Assembly: GCA_021775835.1 (NCBI GenBank)
Contig: JAJFHC010000315.1
Span: 1-64,000, forward strand
Length of the DNA stretch: 64,000 nt
Direction: 5' to 3'
From: Hyphomicrobiales bacterium
Lineage (GTDB): Bacteria > Pseudomonadota > Alphaproteobacteria > Rhizobiales > JAJFHC01
The notes under the pieces were generated by a model, which was not told where the DNA came from, ran no database searches, and saw only the letters and a program-made list of their open reading frames with translations. Of the stretch, positions 1-8,231 are shown in pieces. Each line of letters opens with the position of its first letter. The first letter of the stretch is position 1. The position numbers were made by a program, and so were the translations under genes.

Positions 1-1
1 G

Positions 2-262
2 ATGACCACAAGGGGTGGGTTCAGCCATCTACCAGGGTTCGGAGTTGGACTTCGGGTGAAAGAACCACTTCCTTCGGGAGATCTAATATCTCTACAGAAG
101 GACATCGAGGATCAGGTAAAACTGGAACCAGAGGTCGACAAGGTGAAAGTATCTGTATCGCAGAACAAGAACGCACTGACCATCGTGGTTCTGGCTAGAT
201 TAAAGACGACCGGGCAGCAAATCTCGGTTCCGGTATCCACCCCGTTCGGAGCAAACTTCTAA
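2..262 (+). CDS. Baseplate wedge protein, gp25/GPW-like (5' partial)
   Basis: Probably the C-terminal part of a small baseplate-wedge subunit of the T4 gp25 / P2 W type. The visible 86 residues contain LPGFGVGL near the start and alternating beta-strand patterns (KVKVSVSQ, LTIVVLARL), as in that family. Members are usually 110-140 residues. The first ATG sits at the window edge with no visible ribosome site, so the gene very likely begins upstream. A baseplate J-like gene follows 9 bp downstream, the usual order in P2/Mu-type baseplate operons. The assignment rests on pattern and context. Confidence 0.6.
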   Translation: MTTRGGFSHLPGFGVGLRVKEPLPSGDLISLQKDIEDQVKLEPEVDKVKVSVSQNKNALTIVVLARLKTTGQQISVPVSTPFGANF

Positions 263-271
263 GGTAATAGC

Positions 272-1498
272 ATGGCCGACTTTCCAAGTAGACAGGATCT
301 CTTCCGAGTAGTCCGAGATGAAGTTCTCAGACTTAATGGGAAGATCACTCGCGATACGGTTGAACGAGATGGTTCCGACGCCAACATTATCGCGAACATG
401 AGCGTGGCCGTTGGAGACGAGGTCATAGGGCAACTCATCGATGTTGTTGCTGGCGCGTTCCTCAACTCAGCAAGAGGCGAGAAGCTTGATAGGTACGTCT
501 TCGACCGGTACGGGATACTCCGAAAGCCGGCATCCCCATCGTTGGGGACTGCTACTTTTCAGACTACTGCACTGAACCCATCAGGGTTTACTATTCCATC
601 GGGAACGACTGTGGCTACTCCGGATGGTATTGAGTTTCTCACTACCGTTGCTACAAGCTTTCCACCGGCAGTCACTGGTCCGATATTTGTTCCGATTCGG
701 TCCATACTTGCTGGTTCGGACCAGCAAGCATCTATTGGAACCATCACTTCTATCGTCTCGACGATTCCAGGGCAACCAACCGATCTGGCCGTGACTAATA
801 CCGTCGCGACTGCAGGAGCGGATGATCGAGAGGAGGACGAAGCTTTGCGAGACCGAGCTCGCCGCTTTTGGACTACGGTGCAGCGTGGCACCGTAGGAGC
901 TATCGAGGCTCAAGGCCTGGCGTTCCCTGGGGTAAACAAGGCTAGCGCCATAGAGGTCTTGGATGCTCTTGGGCGGCCGGCTCGTTTCGTTCAACTGATA
1001 ATTGCGGATCGCTTCACGGATGCACTGGCGAACCTTGGAGTGTCGGATCCAACGTACGATACACAGAGCCAGCAGCTAGCGACGCAGGTCTTCCTTAGCC
1101 TTGACGAGTTCAGGGGTGCAGGAATATTCGTCCAAGTAATTGTCGGACAAATGATTCTCCAGTCCGTTCAACTCCAGCTTACCTTCTCGGCCGGCATTGA
1201 TGCGGATGTTGTTGCTCTACAGGCTAGAGCCGCCATGACGAACTACATCAACATGCTACAGCCTGGGCAATCCTTCGTTCCGAAGACGGCGATCGATGAG
1301 TCCCTTAGGTCGATCACCGGCCTAATCGTAACTGGCAACGAAATCCTAACGCCAGCAGGAACAGTCGTCCCAAAGGCAACCCAGGTCCTACGCACCTCCC
1401 TGTCATTGGTCACAGCCGTTGCCGTACAAACCTCGCAACCAATAGCACTGACAACTAACCCAGACGCCTTTGTTTCTGGGACTCCAGTAGTCTTCTAG
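272..1498 (+). CDS. Baseplate J-like protein (P2 gpJ / Mu gp47 family)
   Basis: Structural protein of the baseplate wedge periphery of contractile tails. Family landmarks seen: RGEKLDRYVFDRYGI (about residues 69-83), a beta module with IPSGTTVATPDGIEFLTT (about 108-125), and an acidic EEDEALRDRARR segment (about 186-197) followed by GTVGAIEAQGLAFPGV. The length (408 aa) fits the family. The gene lies directly after the gp25-like gene, and the next gene starts 3 bp after its stop, so the genes form one operon. Confidence 0.85.
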   Translation: MADFPSRQDLFRVVRDEVLRLNGKITRDTVERDGSDANIIANMSVAVGDEVIGQLIDVVAGAFLNSARGEKLDRYVFDRYGILRKPASPSLGTATFQTTALNPSGFTIPSGTTVATPDGIEFLTTVATSFPPAVTGPIFVPIRSILAGSDQQASIGTITSIVSTIPGQPTDLAVTNTVATAGADDREEDEALRDRARRFWTTVQRGTVGAIEAQGLAFPGVNKASAIEVLDALGRPARFVQLIIADRFTDALANLGVSDPTYDTQSQQLATQVFLSLDEFRGAGIFVQVIVGQMILQSVQLQLTFSAGIDADVVALQARAAMTNYINMLQPGQSFVPKTAIDESLRSITGLIVTGNEILTPAGTVVPKATQVLRTSLSLVTAVAVQTSQPIALTTNPDAFVSGTPVVF

Positions 1499-1500
1499 CC

Positions 1501-1806
1501 ATGTCTGATCTCATAAACCTGGACCCTCCAGACATGGGTAGTCTCAACGAACTCAAGCCCGTCACGTTCACGGTTCAGGGCGGCGACCCTGTGTCCTTCG
1601 TCGGGATCTGGGTTCGATACGAAGGGTCCGACGAGGAAATCTTGGCTTACAATGGAACAGAGTTCCTTCCTCCGTTCGCCTCAAACTCGACGGTCCTACA
1701 GCCGCTTGGTGACGACACCCTTCTTACATTCAGCGTTGTGCCAGAGCTTGGATGGCTAGCAAACGTTGAGAGCTTCAGGGTGGAAGGGTTTCCGGTAATC
1801 GTATGA
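1501..1806 (+). CDS. Small Ig-like tail module protein
   Basis: No function recognised. The 101-residue protein appears all-beta and aligns along its length with the C-terminal ~100 residues of the next gene: both open with INLDPP/INVSPP, continue with PVTFTV/PVSFSV and VRYEGS/VRYLRD, and end with a GW...V.S/LD.T..EGF/FGID pattern. It is therefore a stand-alone copy of an Ig/TIG-like module, probably a baseplate or fibre decoration. Its stop overlaps the next start as ATGA, implying translational coupling. Confidence 0.7.
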   Translation: MSDLINLDPPDMGSLNELKPVTFTVQGGDPVSFVGIWVRYEGSDEEILAYNGTEFLPPFASNSTVLQPLGDDTLLTFSVVPELGWLANVESFRVEGFPVIV

Positions 1807-2795
1807 CGGCAGTATTCAGAGACTCGTCTGGAACCTTCTCCGGAATCAACGCTACCAGTATAACGGTTGCTGTGCCGGCAGGTGTCGTTGAAGGCGACCT
1901 CATGATTGCCTTCATCAACATGGGCCCTAGTCCTTTGATTACAGCTCCTGCAGGATGGGAACACGTTGCTGGGTCTCCTCATTTTCAGGACGAGACAACC
2001 GATAACCATTTTTCCATCATGACCCGCACCGCGGACGCCGGAGACGAGTCTGGTGGTGTCTATCAGTGGACTAGAGCTTCACAGTTCACTCCGATAGGTG
2101 GAGTTATAGCGGCGTTCCAGGATGCGGATATAGTCTTCTTGAACATCGACGGCGAGAGGGACTCCCATCCTGCTATGACATCTCCGCTCTATTCAGGCGT
2201 GGATGTCAATTCAGATCTATACCTCACAGCTCTAGCCATATCTGGTGAATGGTTCCTTGGAGGAAACTCCATTATTTCTCCATCCGATATGTTTACCGAG
2301 ATAGAGGACGTTAATTTCGATGGGAATGGTGGGCACACCCAAGTTCAATATCGAACTGCTATTTCCCCGGGAGCACAGTCGATAGACGTAAACCTTACGG
2401 CCAGCATAGCCACCTCTACTCACTCCTGGGTAATGATGGGTCTTGGGACTGCCTTTCCGAGAGGAATAATAAACGTCTCTCCTCCGAACGCACCAGAAGG
2501 TGTCGACCTAGATCAGCCTGTTTCCTTCAGTGTCGTAGGACCGGCAAACATAGAGAGCCTAGGATTATCCGTTCGGTACCTGCGAGATCCGAACACCTAC
2601 GTCATATACGAAACGGACGACTTCACCGCCAAGTACGCCCCAGAATCATCAGTCGCCGGACTAGGAACCACCAAGGTTGACTTCACAGCGTTTGAGTTCG
2701 GCGGCTGGCGCGGGGACATACTGGACATGACCATATTCGGAATCGACGCAGACGGAGTTAAATTCCTATTCAGTGTCCTGGAGGGCTCGTCGTAA
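1803..2795 (+). CDS. Tail protein with C-terminal Ig-like module
   Basis: 330-residue structural protein of unknown exact role. The N-terminal two thirds are beta-rich, with a T.V..P.GVVEGDLMIAF pattern often seen in phage tail decoration proteins. The last ~100 residues (from IINVSPPNAPEG) duplicate the preceding 101-aa protein. It starts inside the previous stop (ATGA) and ends as TAATG into the next gene. No transmembrane or signal segment is seen. Tail or appendage role is inferred from position. Confidence 0.65.
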   Translation: MTAVFRDSSGTFSGINATSITVAVPAGVVEGDLMIAFINMGPSPLITAPAGWEHVAGSPHFQDETTDNHFSIMTRTADAGDESGGVYQWTRASQFTPIGGVIAAFQDADIVFLNIDGERDSHPAMTSPLYSGVDVNSDLYLTALAISGEWFLGGNSIISPSDMFTEIEDVNFDGNGGHTQVQYRTAISPGAQSIDVNLTASIATSTHSWVMMGLGTAFPRGIINVSPPNAPEGVDLDQPVSFSVVGPANIESLGLSVRYLRDPNTYVIYETDDFTAKYAPESSVAGLGTTKVDFTAFEFGGWRGDILDMTIFGIDADGVKFLFSVLEGSS

Positions 2796-3985
2796 TGCCT
2801 TCCTTTAGCTACGTGGTGGTCTCCACGCTTCCGCCTCCGCCATCATCAAGTGTCGACCAGTTGCTAACCCCCTCCGAAGGGATCTCGGTATGTCTTCCTA
2901 GGTACAAGACACAACAGTACTTCCTGGACCTCTTCGATCGTCTCGTACCGTTCGAGTATATCGAGCCGCTAAAAGACCCGGGACCAGGGTATGAGGTGTT
3001 CCAGGCGTTCGCGAAGGTAGGAGAGCGACTATCTCTTGCCGTAGGAAGAGCTGAGTGCCAGATGTACTCGACCTTGGCCCATGGCCCACACAAGTCGCAA
3101 GGAGAGGTTCAGTTGTTCCGGACGAGCTCGGCAAACGGGGCCTTTAAGATCCTGTCTGGCTCAGTAGTTCGGGCGAGCAAGACCAATCGCGAGTTTGTTC
3201 TCCTGGCAGATGTTGAATTCGGAGCACTCGACCTGTCGCAGGTAGCAGCTATCGAATCTAAGCAGGCCGACTTCCAGTTCGACCTCAAAGGAATATCCCT
3301 AGATGCCAACGGAAATGAACTCGAAGGAGAGATTGACGAACTGACGCTGCCGCTAATGGAGCCTCCGTTTGCCGAGCCAAACATATTGGTACGTCAAACC
3401 ATCGATACGACCAGGGGACAACCAGGATCTCTCGACCAGTTAGGAGACGACAGGTCTATAAATCGATCATCTCTTGAGGCCGACGATGAATATCGTGTAC
3501 GAGTAAGAAGGCTACCAGACACCGTTAGTCCAGCAGCGATCCGTCGTCAGTTGAATGCTTTCTTCGCTCCAACCGGCATCGATTACGACTTCCTTGAGGT
3601 GTTCGAGAACCGGATGCAGTCGTGCTGGAACGCTCCAGACGGGGGAATCGTCAACGAACAGGTGGGAGACTACGATCCGAACCTGTTCGTATACAACGAT
3701 CCCAGAGACATCGTAGGGAACCGATGGCTTGGTGCCGACACCGTCGGTGGTGGATGCATCGTTCGCGTACCAAACATAACCATCAACGATCATGGGTTCC
3801 CATTAGACGCTGAAGACGTATCAGATGTCTTCGGAATCCCTGCATTCGACGTAACATTGAAAGATGCTGGTGTTTTCGACGGGGAAGACCTAGAAGTATC
3901 GGAGTTCCTGTTGAACTTGAGCAACCTGATGCGAAAGATTAAACTCGCAGGGGTAGCCACCATCATTGAATTAGAAGGCCAGTAA
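2795..3985 (+). CDS. Divergent baseplate J-like / tail assembly protein
   Basis: 396 residues. Two stretches resemble the J-like family: GSVVRASKTNREFVLLADV (about residues 122-140), equivalent to the IPSGTTV..EFLTT beta module of the upstream J protein, and ADDEYRVRVRRLPDTVSPA (about 228-246), equivalent to its EEDEALRDR segment. It is probably a second, diverged baseplate wedge component; tail protein I is a less likely alternative. It is coupled to both neighbours by TAATG junctions. Confidence 0.55.
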   Translation: MPSFSYVVVSTLPPPPSSSVDQLLTPSEGISVCLPRYKTQQYFLDLFDRLVPFEYIEPLKDPGPGYEVFQAFAKVGERLSLAVGRAECQMYSTLAHGPHKSQGEVQLFRTSSANGAFKILSGSVVRASKTNREFVLLADVEFGALDLSQVAAIESKQADFQFDLKGISLDANGNELEGEIDELTLPLMEPPFAEPNILVRQTIDTTRGQPGSLDQLGDDRSINRSSLEADDEYRVRVRRLPDTVSPAAIRRQLNAFFAPTGIDYDFLEVFENRMQSCWNAPDGGIVNEQVGDYDPNLFVYNDPRDIVGNRWLGADTVGGGCIVRVPNITINDHGFPLDAEDVSDVFGIPAFDVTLKDAGVFDGEDLEVSEFLLNLSNLMRKIKLAGVATIIELEGQ

Positions 3986-5139
3986 TGTCCAACAAGCCAT
4001 ACGATAGAACCATCATACATCCGCTAGAGAAGCCTCTGGCGGATGATATTAACCAACTGGAAACCAACTTCGATCAGACATTACGTTTCTTTCAGGAGGC
4101 ATTGTTTTCAGACCAGGACACAGGGGCAGCACTAGATGGGTTTATGGGGGCAGGACTTTTGGTATCCGCAGCATCCCTTCCAGATCTAACGGTCACAATC
4201 AAGTCGGGACTTGGCTTCCAGCTACAGACCGGGACAGAGGTTGCCATCGAATCGATTATTGGCCTCAACGACCTGATCTCATATAAGCCGATTCCACTGT
4301 TCGTAAACCAGTCGTTCGTCGTTCCAACACCTCCTGCAGCCCCAGGAACTCGCGTGGACATAATCGAGGTGAAGGCAGACCGAATCACCACAGACCCAAG
4401 CCTTCGGCAAGTGTTCGATACGGGGCTTGGTCAATTCACGCCAGACACTGTAAAAAAGACGTTGGCATGGGCCCTGGATGGCAGAGCTTCTACTGTGAAC
4501 GCTCCGTCTACGTCGACATCGCCACTGAGCTACGTTGTGGGCCAGGTGGGGAGTCCGGGAGTAGCTCCGCCGGCCAGTCCTGGTTACATAAAGATTGCTG
4601 AGATTGCTGTCGGGTCCGACGTTTTGTCTATTTCACCATCAGACATAACGGACTTCAGGCAGTCTTTAACTGAGCGCACATTCAACCTCAGTATGGTCCC
4701 ATCGGATGGGTTCGACCTTGGTGTTGGTCCTATTACGCTTGGAACCGGCGGAGAAGTACTGCATGGGATCAATGGTCTATGGAGCGCCAACATCCAAGGT
4801 TTAGAAAATGGCGATATCGTAGAAAGCATCTACGTAGTCATGAATAAGACAGACGCTGTAGCAAGTGACATGTCCGTGGTTCTCATACGGAATGAAGTCG
4901 ATGTCGATGCATTAACCTTCTCTAAAGTAACGGTACCTACCGCACTGGCACAGCCACCATCGCAAACTGCTCTTGGACTGTACCTAATAGACTACGCCGC
5001 ATTGCAGCCACTGGAGTTCCCCTTCACGTGGAAAAAAGGATGGTCGGCAAGCCTGCTTATCGGCTCCAACCAAACCACCGCCACAACTCTTTCGATATAT
5101 TTTCGTGTCAGAAGACCACTTGTTAAGCGAGACACATAA
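3985..5139 (+). CDS. Tail fibre-like protein, copy 1 of a tandem pair
   Basis: 384 residues, structural by context. The N-terminal ~230 residues are clearly related to the next protein: both begin with a PYDRTI/PFDRTI..P.EKPL motif, share LRFF/IRFF, SGLGFQ/AGLGFQ, RVDIIEVKADR/RIDIIEVRADR, and PGVAPPASPGYIKIAEI/PGVAPAATSGYIKIAEV, and both end the shared part with DITDFRQ/DITDTRQ. The C-terminal ~150 residues differ, so the duplicated base carries different tips. Probably a baseplate-attached adaptor or fibre. TAATG junctions on both sides. Confidence 0.65.
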   Translation: MSNKPYDRTIIHPLEKPLADDINQLETNFDQTLRFFQEALFSDQDTGAALDGFMGAGLLVSAASLPDLTVTIKSGLGFQLQTGTEVAIESIIGLNDLISYKPIPLFVNQSFVVPTPPAAPGTRVDIIEVKADRITTDPSLRQVFDTGLGQFTPDTVKKTLAWALDGRASTVNAPSTSTSPLSYVVGQVGSPGVAPPASPGYIKIAEIAVGSDVLSISPSDITDFRQSLTERTFNLSMVPSDGFDLGVGPITLGTGGEVLHGINGLWSANIQGLENGDIVESIYVVMNKTDAVASDMSVVLIRNEVDVDALTFSKVTVPTALAQPPSQTALGLYLIDYAALQPLEFPFTWKKGWSASLLIGSNQTTATTLSIYFRVRRPLVKRDT

Positions 5140-6284
5140 TGCCAGATCAACCATTTGACCGCACCATCTATAACCCTAGAGAGAAGCCTCTCTCGGAGGA
5201 TATGAACATTGCGCTGTCGCAAGTCGATCGCGCCATCCGGTTCTTCGCCAAGACGCTATTCTCGAATACTGGAGGATCTGCTGTTTCTGGTTTTGTGCAG
5301 GGAGGGTTCAAAGCTGTAGAGAGTGGACCAGCAGCCATGTCAGTTGTGCTCAAGGCTGGACTTGGCTTCCAAGATTTACCTGGAGACACACCCGGGAATA
5401 TAGATGGGATTCTAGGGCTTGACGATTTCGAGTCATACAAGCCACTACCATTATTGGCAGATCTTACAGTACCGATTCCAACAGCCCCTGCAGGTCCTAG
5501 TTCTAGAATAGACATAATCGAAGTTCGAGCAGATCGGTTAAAGACCGACAGCCAGAGTCGTGAAGTGTTCGACAACGACACGGTGGCCTTTGCCCCTACT
5601 GCGGTGGACAAGACTCTAGAATTCTTGCTCGATGGAGCCAACCTTGGTTCCGTTACGTCGCCAGCCGATTCGGTTTCTGCGATCAGTCTTAAACAGGGCA
5701 TTCCAGGAACACCTGGTGTCGCACCTGCAGCAACCTCTGGCTACATCAAGATAGCAGAGGTGTTCGTTGACTCATCTGTGACTCAAATCTTCACCGCCGA
5801 TATCACCGATACGCGACAGAAGTTGATTAAGGATTTAGGCGCTGTTTCCTCGGCGCGGGACATTCTAATACCGGCCAGCGCAGCAATTCCCGTCGACATA
5901 GCCACTTACGCAGCCGAGTTCGATTTTAGCCACTGGCAATCTATTGCTGCCAGCAACTTCTATCTGAACGTTCCGATTTCAGCTTACTTAAAAAAAGGTG
6001 ACCGAATTATTTCGATCTCGTTCTTCGTTAGCGATGACACTACAAACACAGTTGATGGACTCCTTGTGGAGCACGCCTTTCCTCTGCCTGCTGGGTCTGT
6101 TGTTTCAGATCTAGTTCCATCAGACTTGAGTGGGTCTGACGTTGAAGTTGTTTTGACCAACATCTCGTTCAATGGCGGCACCAACATTGTTGACGACAAA
6201 GCTATCTCTTTAGAGATCATTGGCAACGCTGCTGTTGCGGGTTTGAGTTTCAATGGAGTCAAGCTTTCGGTCGACACGCCTTGA
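5139..6284 (+). CDS. Tail fibre-like protein, copy 2 of a tandem pair
   Basis: 381 residues, paralogue of the preceding gene over the N-terminal ~230 residues with an unrelated beta-rich C-terminus. Gene duplication followed by tip diversification is typical for receptor-binding or adaptor proteins of tail bases. The start lies in the previous gene's stop (TAATG). A 23-bp gap with ACGGAGA ahead of the following ATG separates it from the next tail gene. Confidence 0.65.
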   Translation: MPDQPFDRTIYNPREKPLSEDMNIALSQVDRAIRFFAKTLFSNTGGSAVSGFVQGGFKAVESGPAAMSVVLKAGLGFQDLPGDTPGNIDGILGLDDFESYKPLPLLADLTVPIPTAPAGPSSRIDIIEVRADRLKTDSQSREVFDNDTVAFAPTAVDKTLEFLLDGANLGSVTSPADSVSAISLKQGIPGTPGVAPAATSGYIKIAEVFVDSSVTQIFTADITDTRQKLIKDLGAVSSARDILIPASAAIPVDIATYAAEFDFSHWQSIAASNFYLNVPISAYLKKGDRIISISFFVSDDTTNTVDGLLVEHAFPLPAGSVVSDLVPSDLSGSDVEVVLTNISFNGGTNIVDDKAISLEIIGNAAVAGLSFNGVKLSVDTP

Positions 6285-6307
6285 TAACTACGTAACGGAG
6301 ACTATTC

Positions 6308-7645
6308 ATGCCTCAAGCAGACATCGAAATCAACGCAGTCGCATCCTCCAATGAGGATCTTCCTATCAATACGCTTGTCCAATTGTCGAACAACGACATC
6401 GGAGACGAGACGAGTTACCTATGGTCGATCGTAAATCAGCCGGTTGGACCTGCGGACGCTCTGTCAGCGACAAATATCGAGAACCCCAGCATCACACCGT
6501 TGAAAGAGGATACCTACCTAGTTCAACTCATAGTCGACCAGGGGCTCCCAGGCGAGTCGATCGATCGTAAGCTCTTCCGAATTCGTCGACTTAAGACGGA
6601 CGCAGCTCTAGTCGCGGTATCTGAGTCCATAGAGGGCACGCAGGGGGCATGGGCACTCCCTCAGAACGAGACACTAGCCAAGGTCCTCAGCCACATATAC
6701 GACGGAGAGGTAGTTGTCGCTCAAGCAGGCGGACCAATCACGTCCGGAGCGGCCGTTCAGTTAGACGAGACAGTCACCATTAAGGCCGGACTACCAGGTG
6801 CAGAGCGAGTTCCTCGAGCTAATCTCATTAATGCGACCGACGTGAACATTGCCACCAAGGTTGTCGGTATCGCGATTGGCAAGCCGGACGGCGATCCGAC
6901 GATCCTGGTCAACGACATGGTGCTGGTTCGTACCACCGGACTGCTTGATCTTCCGAACGTGGGTGTCCCGGCCATCGGAGACCTCGTATTTATCAACGAC
7001 TCCGGAGTACTTTCTCTTACGCCAGGGACGAACAGGAGAAAGATTGGAACCGTAATCGATGACACTGCTGGCGCTTGGCGTGCTTTCCTGGCTACGTTGA
7101 CCGAAGAGTCGACCGGGCTTATTGCGCATGCGATAGGAGGTGCAGATCACAACGCTGATTCACTGGGCAACTTGAACTCAAAAGTCACAGGAGGAAACCT
7201 TGACTTCGATACTGCACCGCGCACTCCCAACGGTGCAGCCGGTGGAGATTTGGCTGGTACGTATCCAAATCCAACAATTGGAAGTCTTCCTGTTACCGTC
7301 GTGAACGATAACGGGACAACTTCTTTCTCTGGCGCAACCGATACATTGGTTGCTGGCATGACGATTACACCTGTGGCAGGTGACTATTTGGTTTGGTTCA
7401 CCGGATCCGTAGAGCACACGGCCACCAATGCTAGCATTCTTACGCAGATCTATGCTGGTGGCGTCCAGCAAGTGGAACGATTCTGGCGTAGGGGTGGAAG
7501 AGCTGGCGATGTGCAATCATCTTTTGCGTGCGTAGCTAGAGTGACTGTCAATGGTGCGCAATCTATCGAAGGTCGGTGGAGTACCCCGTCTGGTGCCACT
7601 GCATTTATGAACGGACGAACCCTAGCAATATTGAAGGTTGCCTGA
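6308..7645 (+). CDS. Tail fibre protein with PKD-like N-terminus
   Basis: 445 residues. The first ~95 residues form a PKD/Ig-like module (LVQLSNND...SYLWSIVNQP...NPSITPLKEDTYLVQLIVDQG), repeated in the 664-aa protein three genes on. Around residues 310-325 there is GGDLAGTYPNPTIGSLPV, a motif common in phage fibre and appendage proteins next to the distal domain. The final ~110 residues look like a beta-sandwich tip. RBS ACGGAGA lies 10 bp upstream of the ATG. Likely a host-contacting fibre. Confidence 0.7.
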   Translation: MPQADIEINAVASSNEDLPINTLVQLSNNDIGDETSYLWSIVNQPVGPADALSATNIENPSITPLKEDTYLVQLIVDQGLPGESIDRKLFRIRRLKTDAALVAVSESIEGTQGAWALPQNETLAKVLSHIYDGEVVVAQAGGPITSGAAVQLDETVTIKAGLPGAERVPRANLINATDVNIATKVVGIAIGKPDGDPTILVNDMVLVRTTGLLDLPNVGVPAIGDLVFINDSGVLSLTPGTNRRKIGTVIDDTAGAWRAFLATLTEESTGLIAHAIGGADHNADSLGNLNSKVTGGNLDFDTAPRTPNGAAGGDLAGTYPNPTIGSLPVTVVNDNGTTSFSGATDTLVAGMTITPVAGDYLVWFTGSVEHTATNASILTQIYAGGVQQVERFWRRGGRAGDVQSSFACVARVTVNGAQSIEGRWSTPSGATAFMNGRTLAILKVA

Positions 7646-8214
7646 TGCCATTTCCTGATTACGAAATTCAAAGTCCAGAGGTCGGAGGAACTTTTTGTGA
7701 ATCAGATCTACATGCAGAGATTGTAGGTTCTGGGCCATACTCAACAAATTTTATTGGGGTCTCTGTCACAGGCGGGTCTGTGAAAGTCATATTTGATGAA
7801 GATCCTAATTCTTCTGACAAGTTAGTAATCGATGGCGTACTGGCAGCCCATGATCAGACGTTGCAGGCCGCAAAGACAGCAAAGGCTGTAGCGATTGACA
7901 CTAAGACTAGCCAGCTGATTGACGGAGGTTTTGTTTACTCTGAGAAAACATTCTCCCTTTCACTGGATTCACAGGCTGTCATGGCTGCTTGTCAACTTTT
8001 AAAGGACGATGGATCGTTTGTATATCCAGTTAAGATGAACAATATCGACAACACTGATGTTTACTCAGTTGTTGACTCTGTTGATATGAATGCGCTCTAC
8101 GTTGCGGCCATTACTGCCATGAGGTCATTTTCTGATTCTGGGACTGCACTCAAGGATGCGGTTCGAGCCGCGATAAATGTCGCAGAAGTAGATGCAGTCA
8201 TAGATAATCGATAG
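7645..8214 (+). CDS. DUF4376-like tail fibre/assembly protein
   Basis: 189 residues starting at the ATG that overlaps the preceding stop by one base (TGATG at 7643-7647). A longer ORF exists but would run back into the fibre gene. The C-terminal ~105 residues match the phage DUF4376 pattern: GGFVYSEKTFSLSLDSQAVM, then VYSVVDSVDMNALYVAAI, then SGTALKDAVRAAINVAEVDA. Such domains occur in fibre-assembly or fibre-associated proteins. Local base composition is more AT-rich than its neighbours, suggesting module exchange. Confidence 0.65.
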   Translation: MPFPDYEIQSPEVGGTFCESDLHAEIVGSGPYSTNFIGVSVTGGSVKVIFDEDPNSSDKLVIDGVLAAHDQTLQAAKTAKAVAIDTKTSQLIDGGFVYSEKTFSLSLDSQAVMAACQLLKDDGSFVYPVKMNNIDNTDVYSVVDSVDMNALYVAAITAMRSFSDSGTALKDAVRAAINVAEVDAVIDNR

Positions 8215-8231
8215 ACCGATAGGATAGAGCC

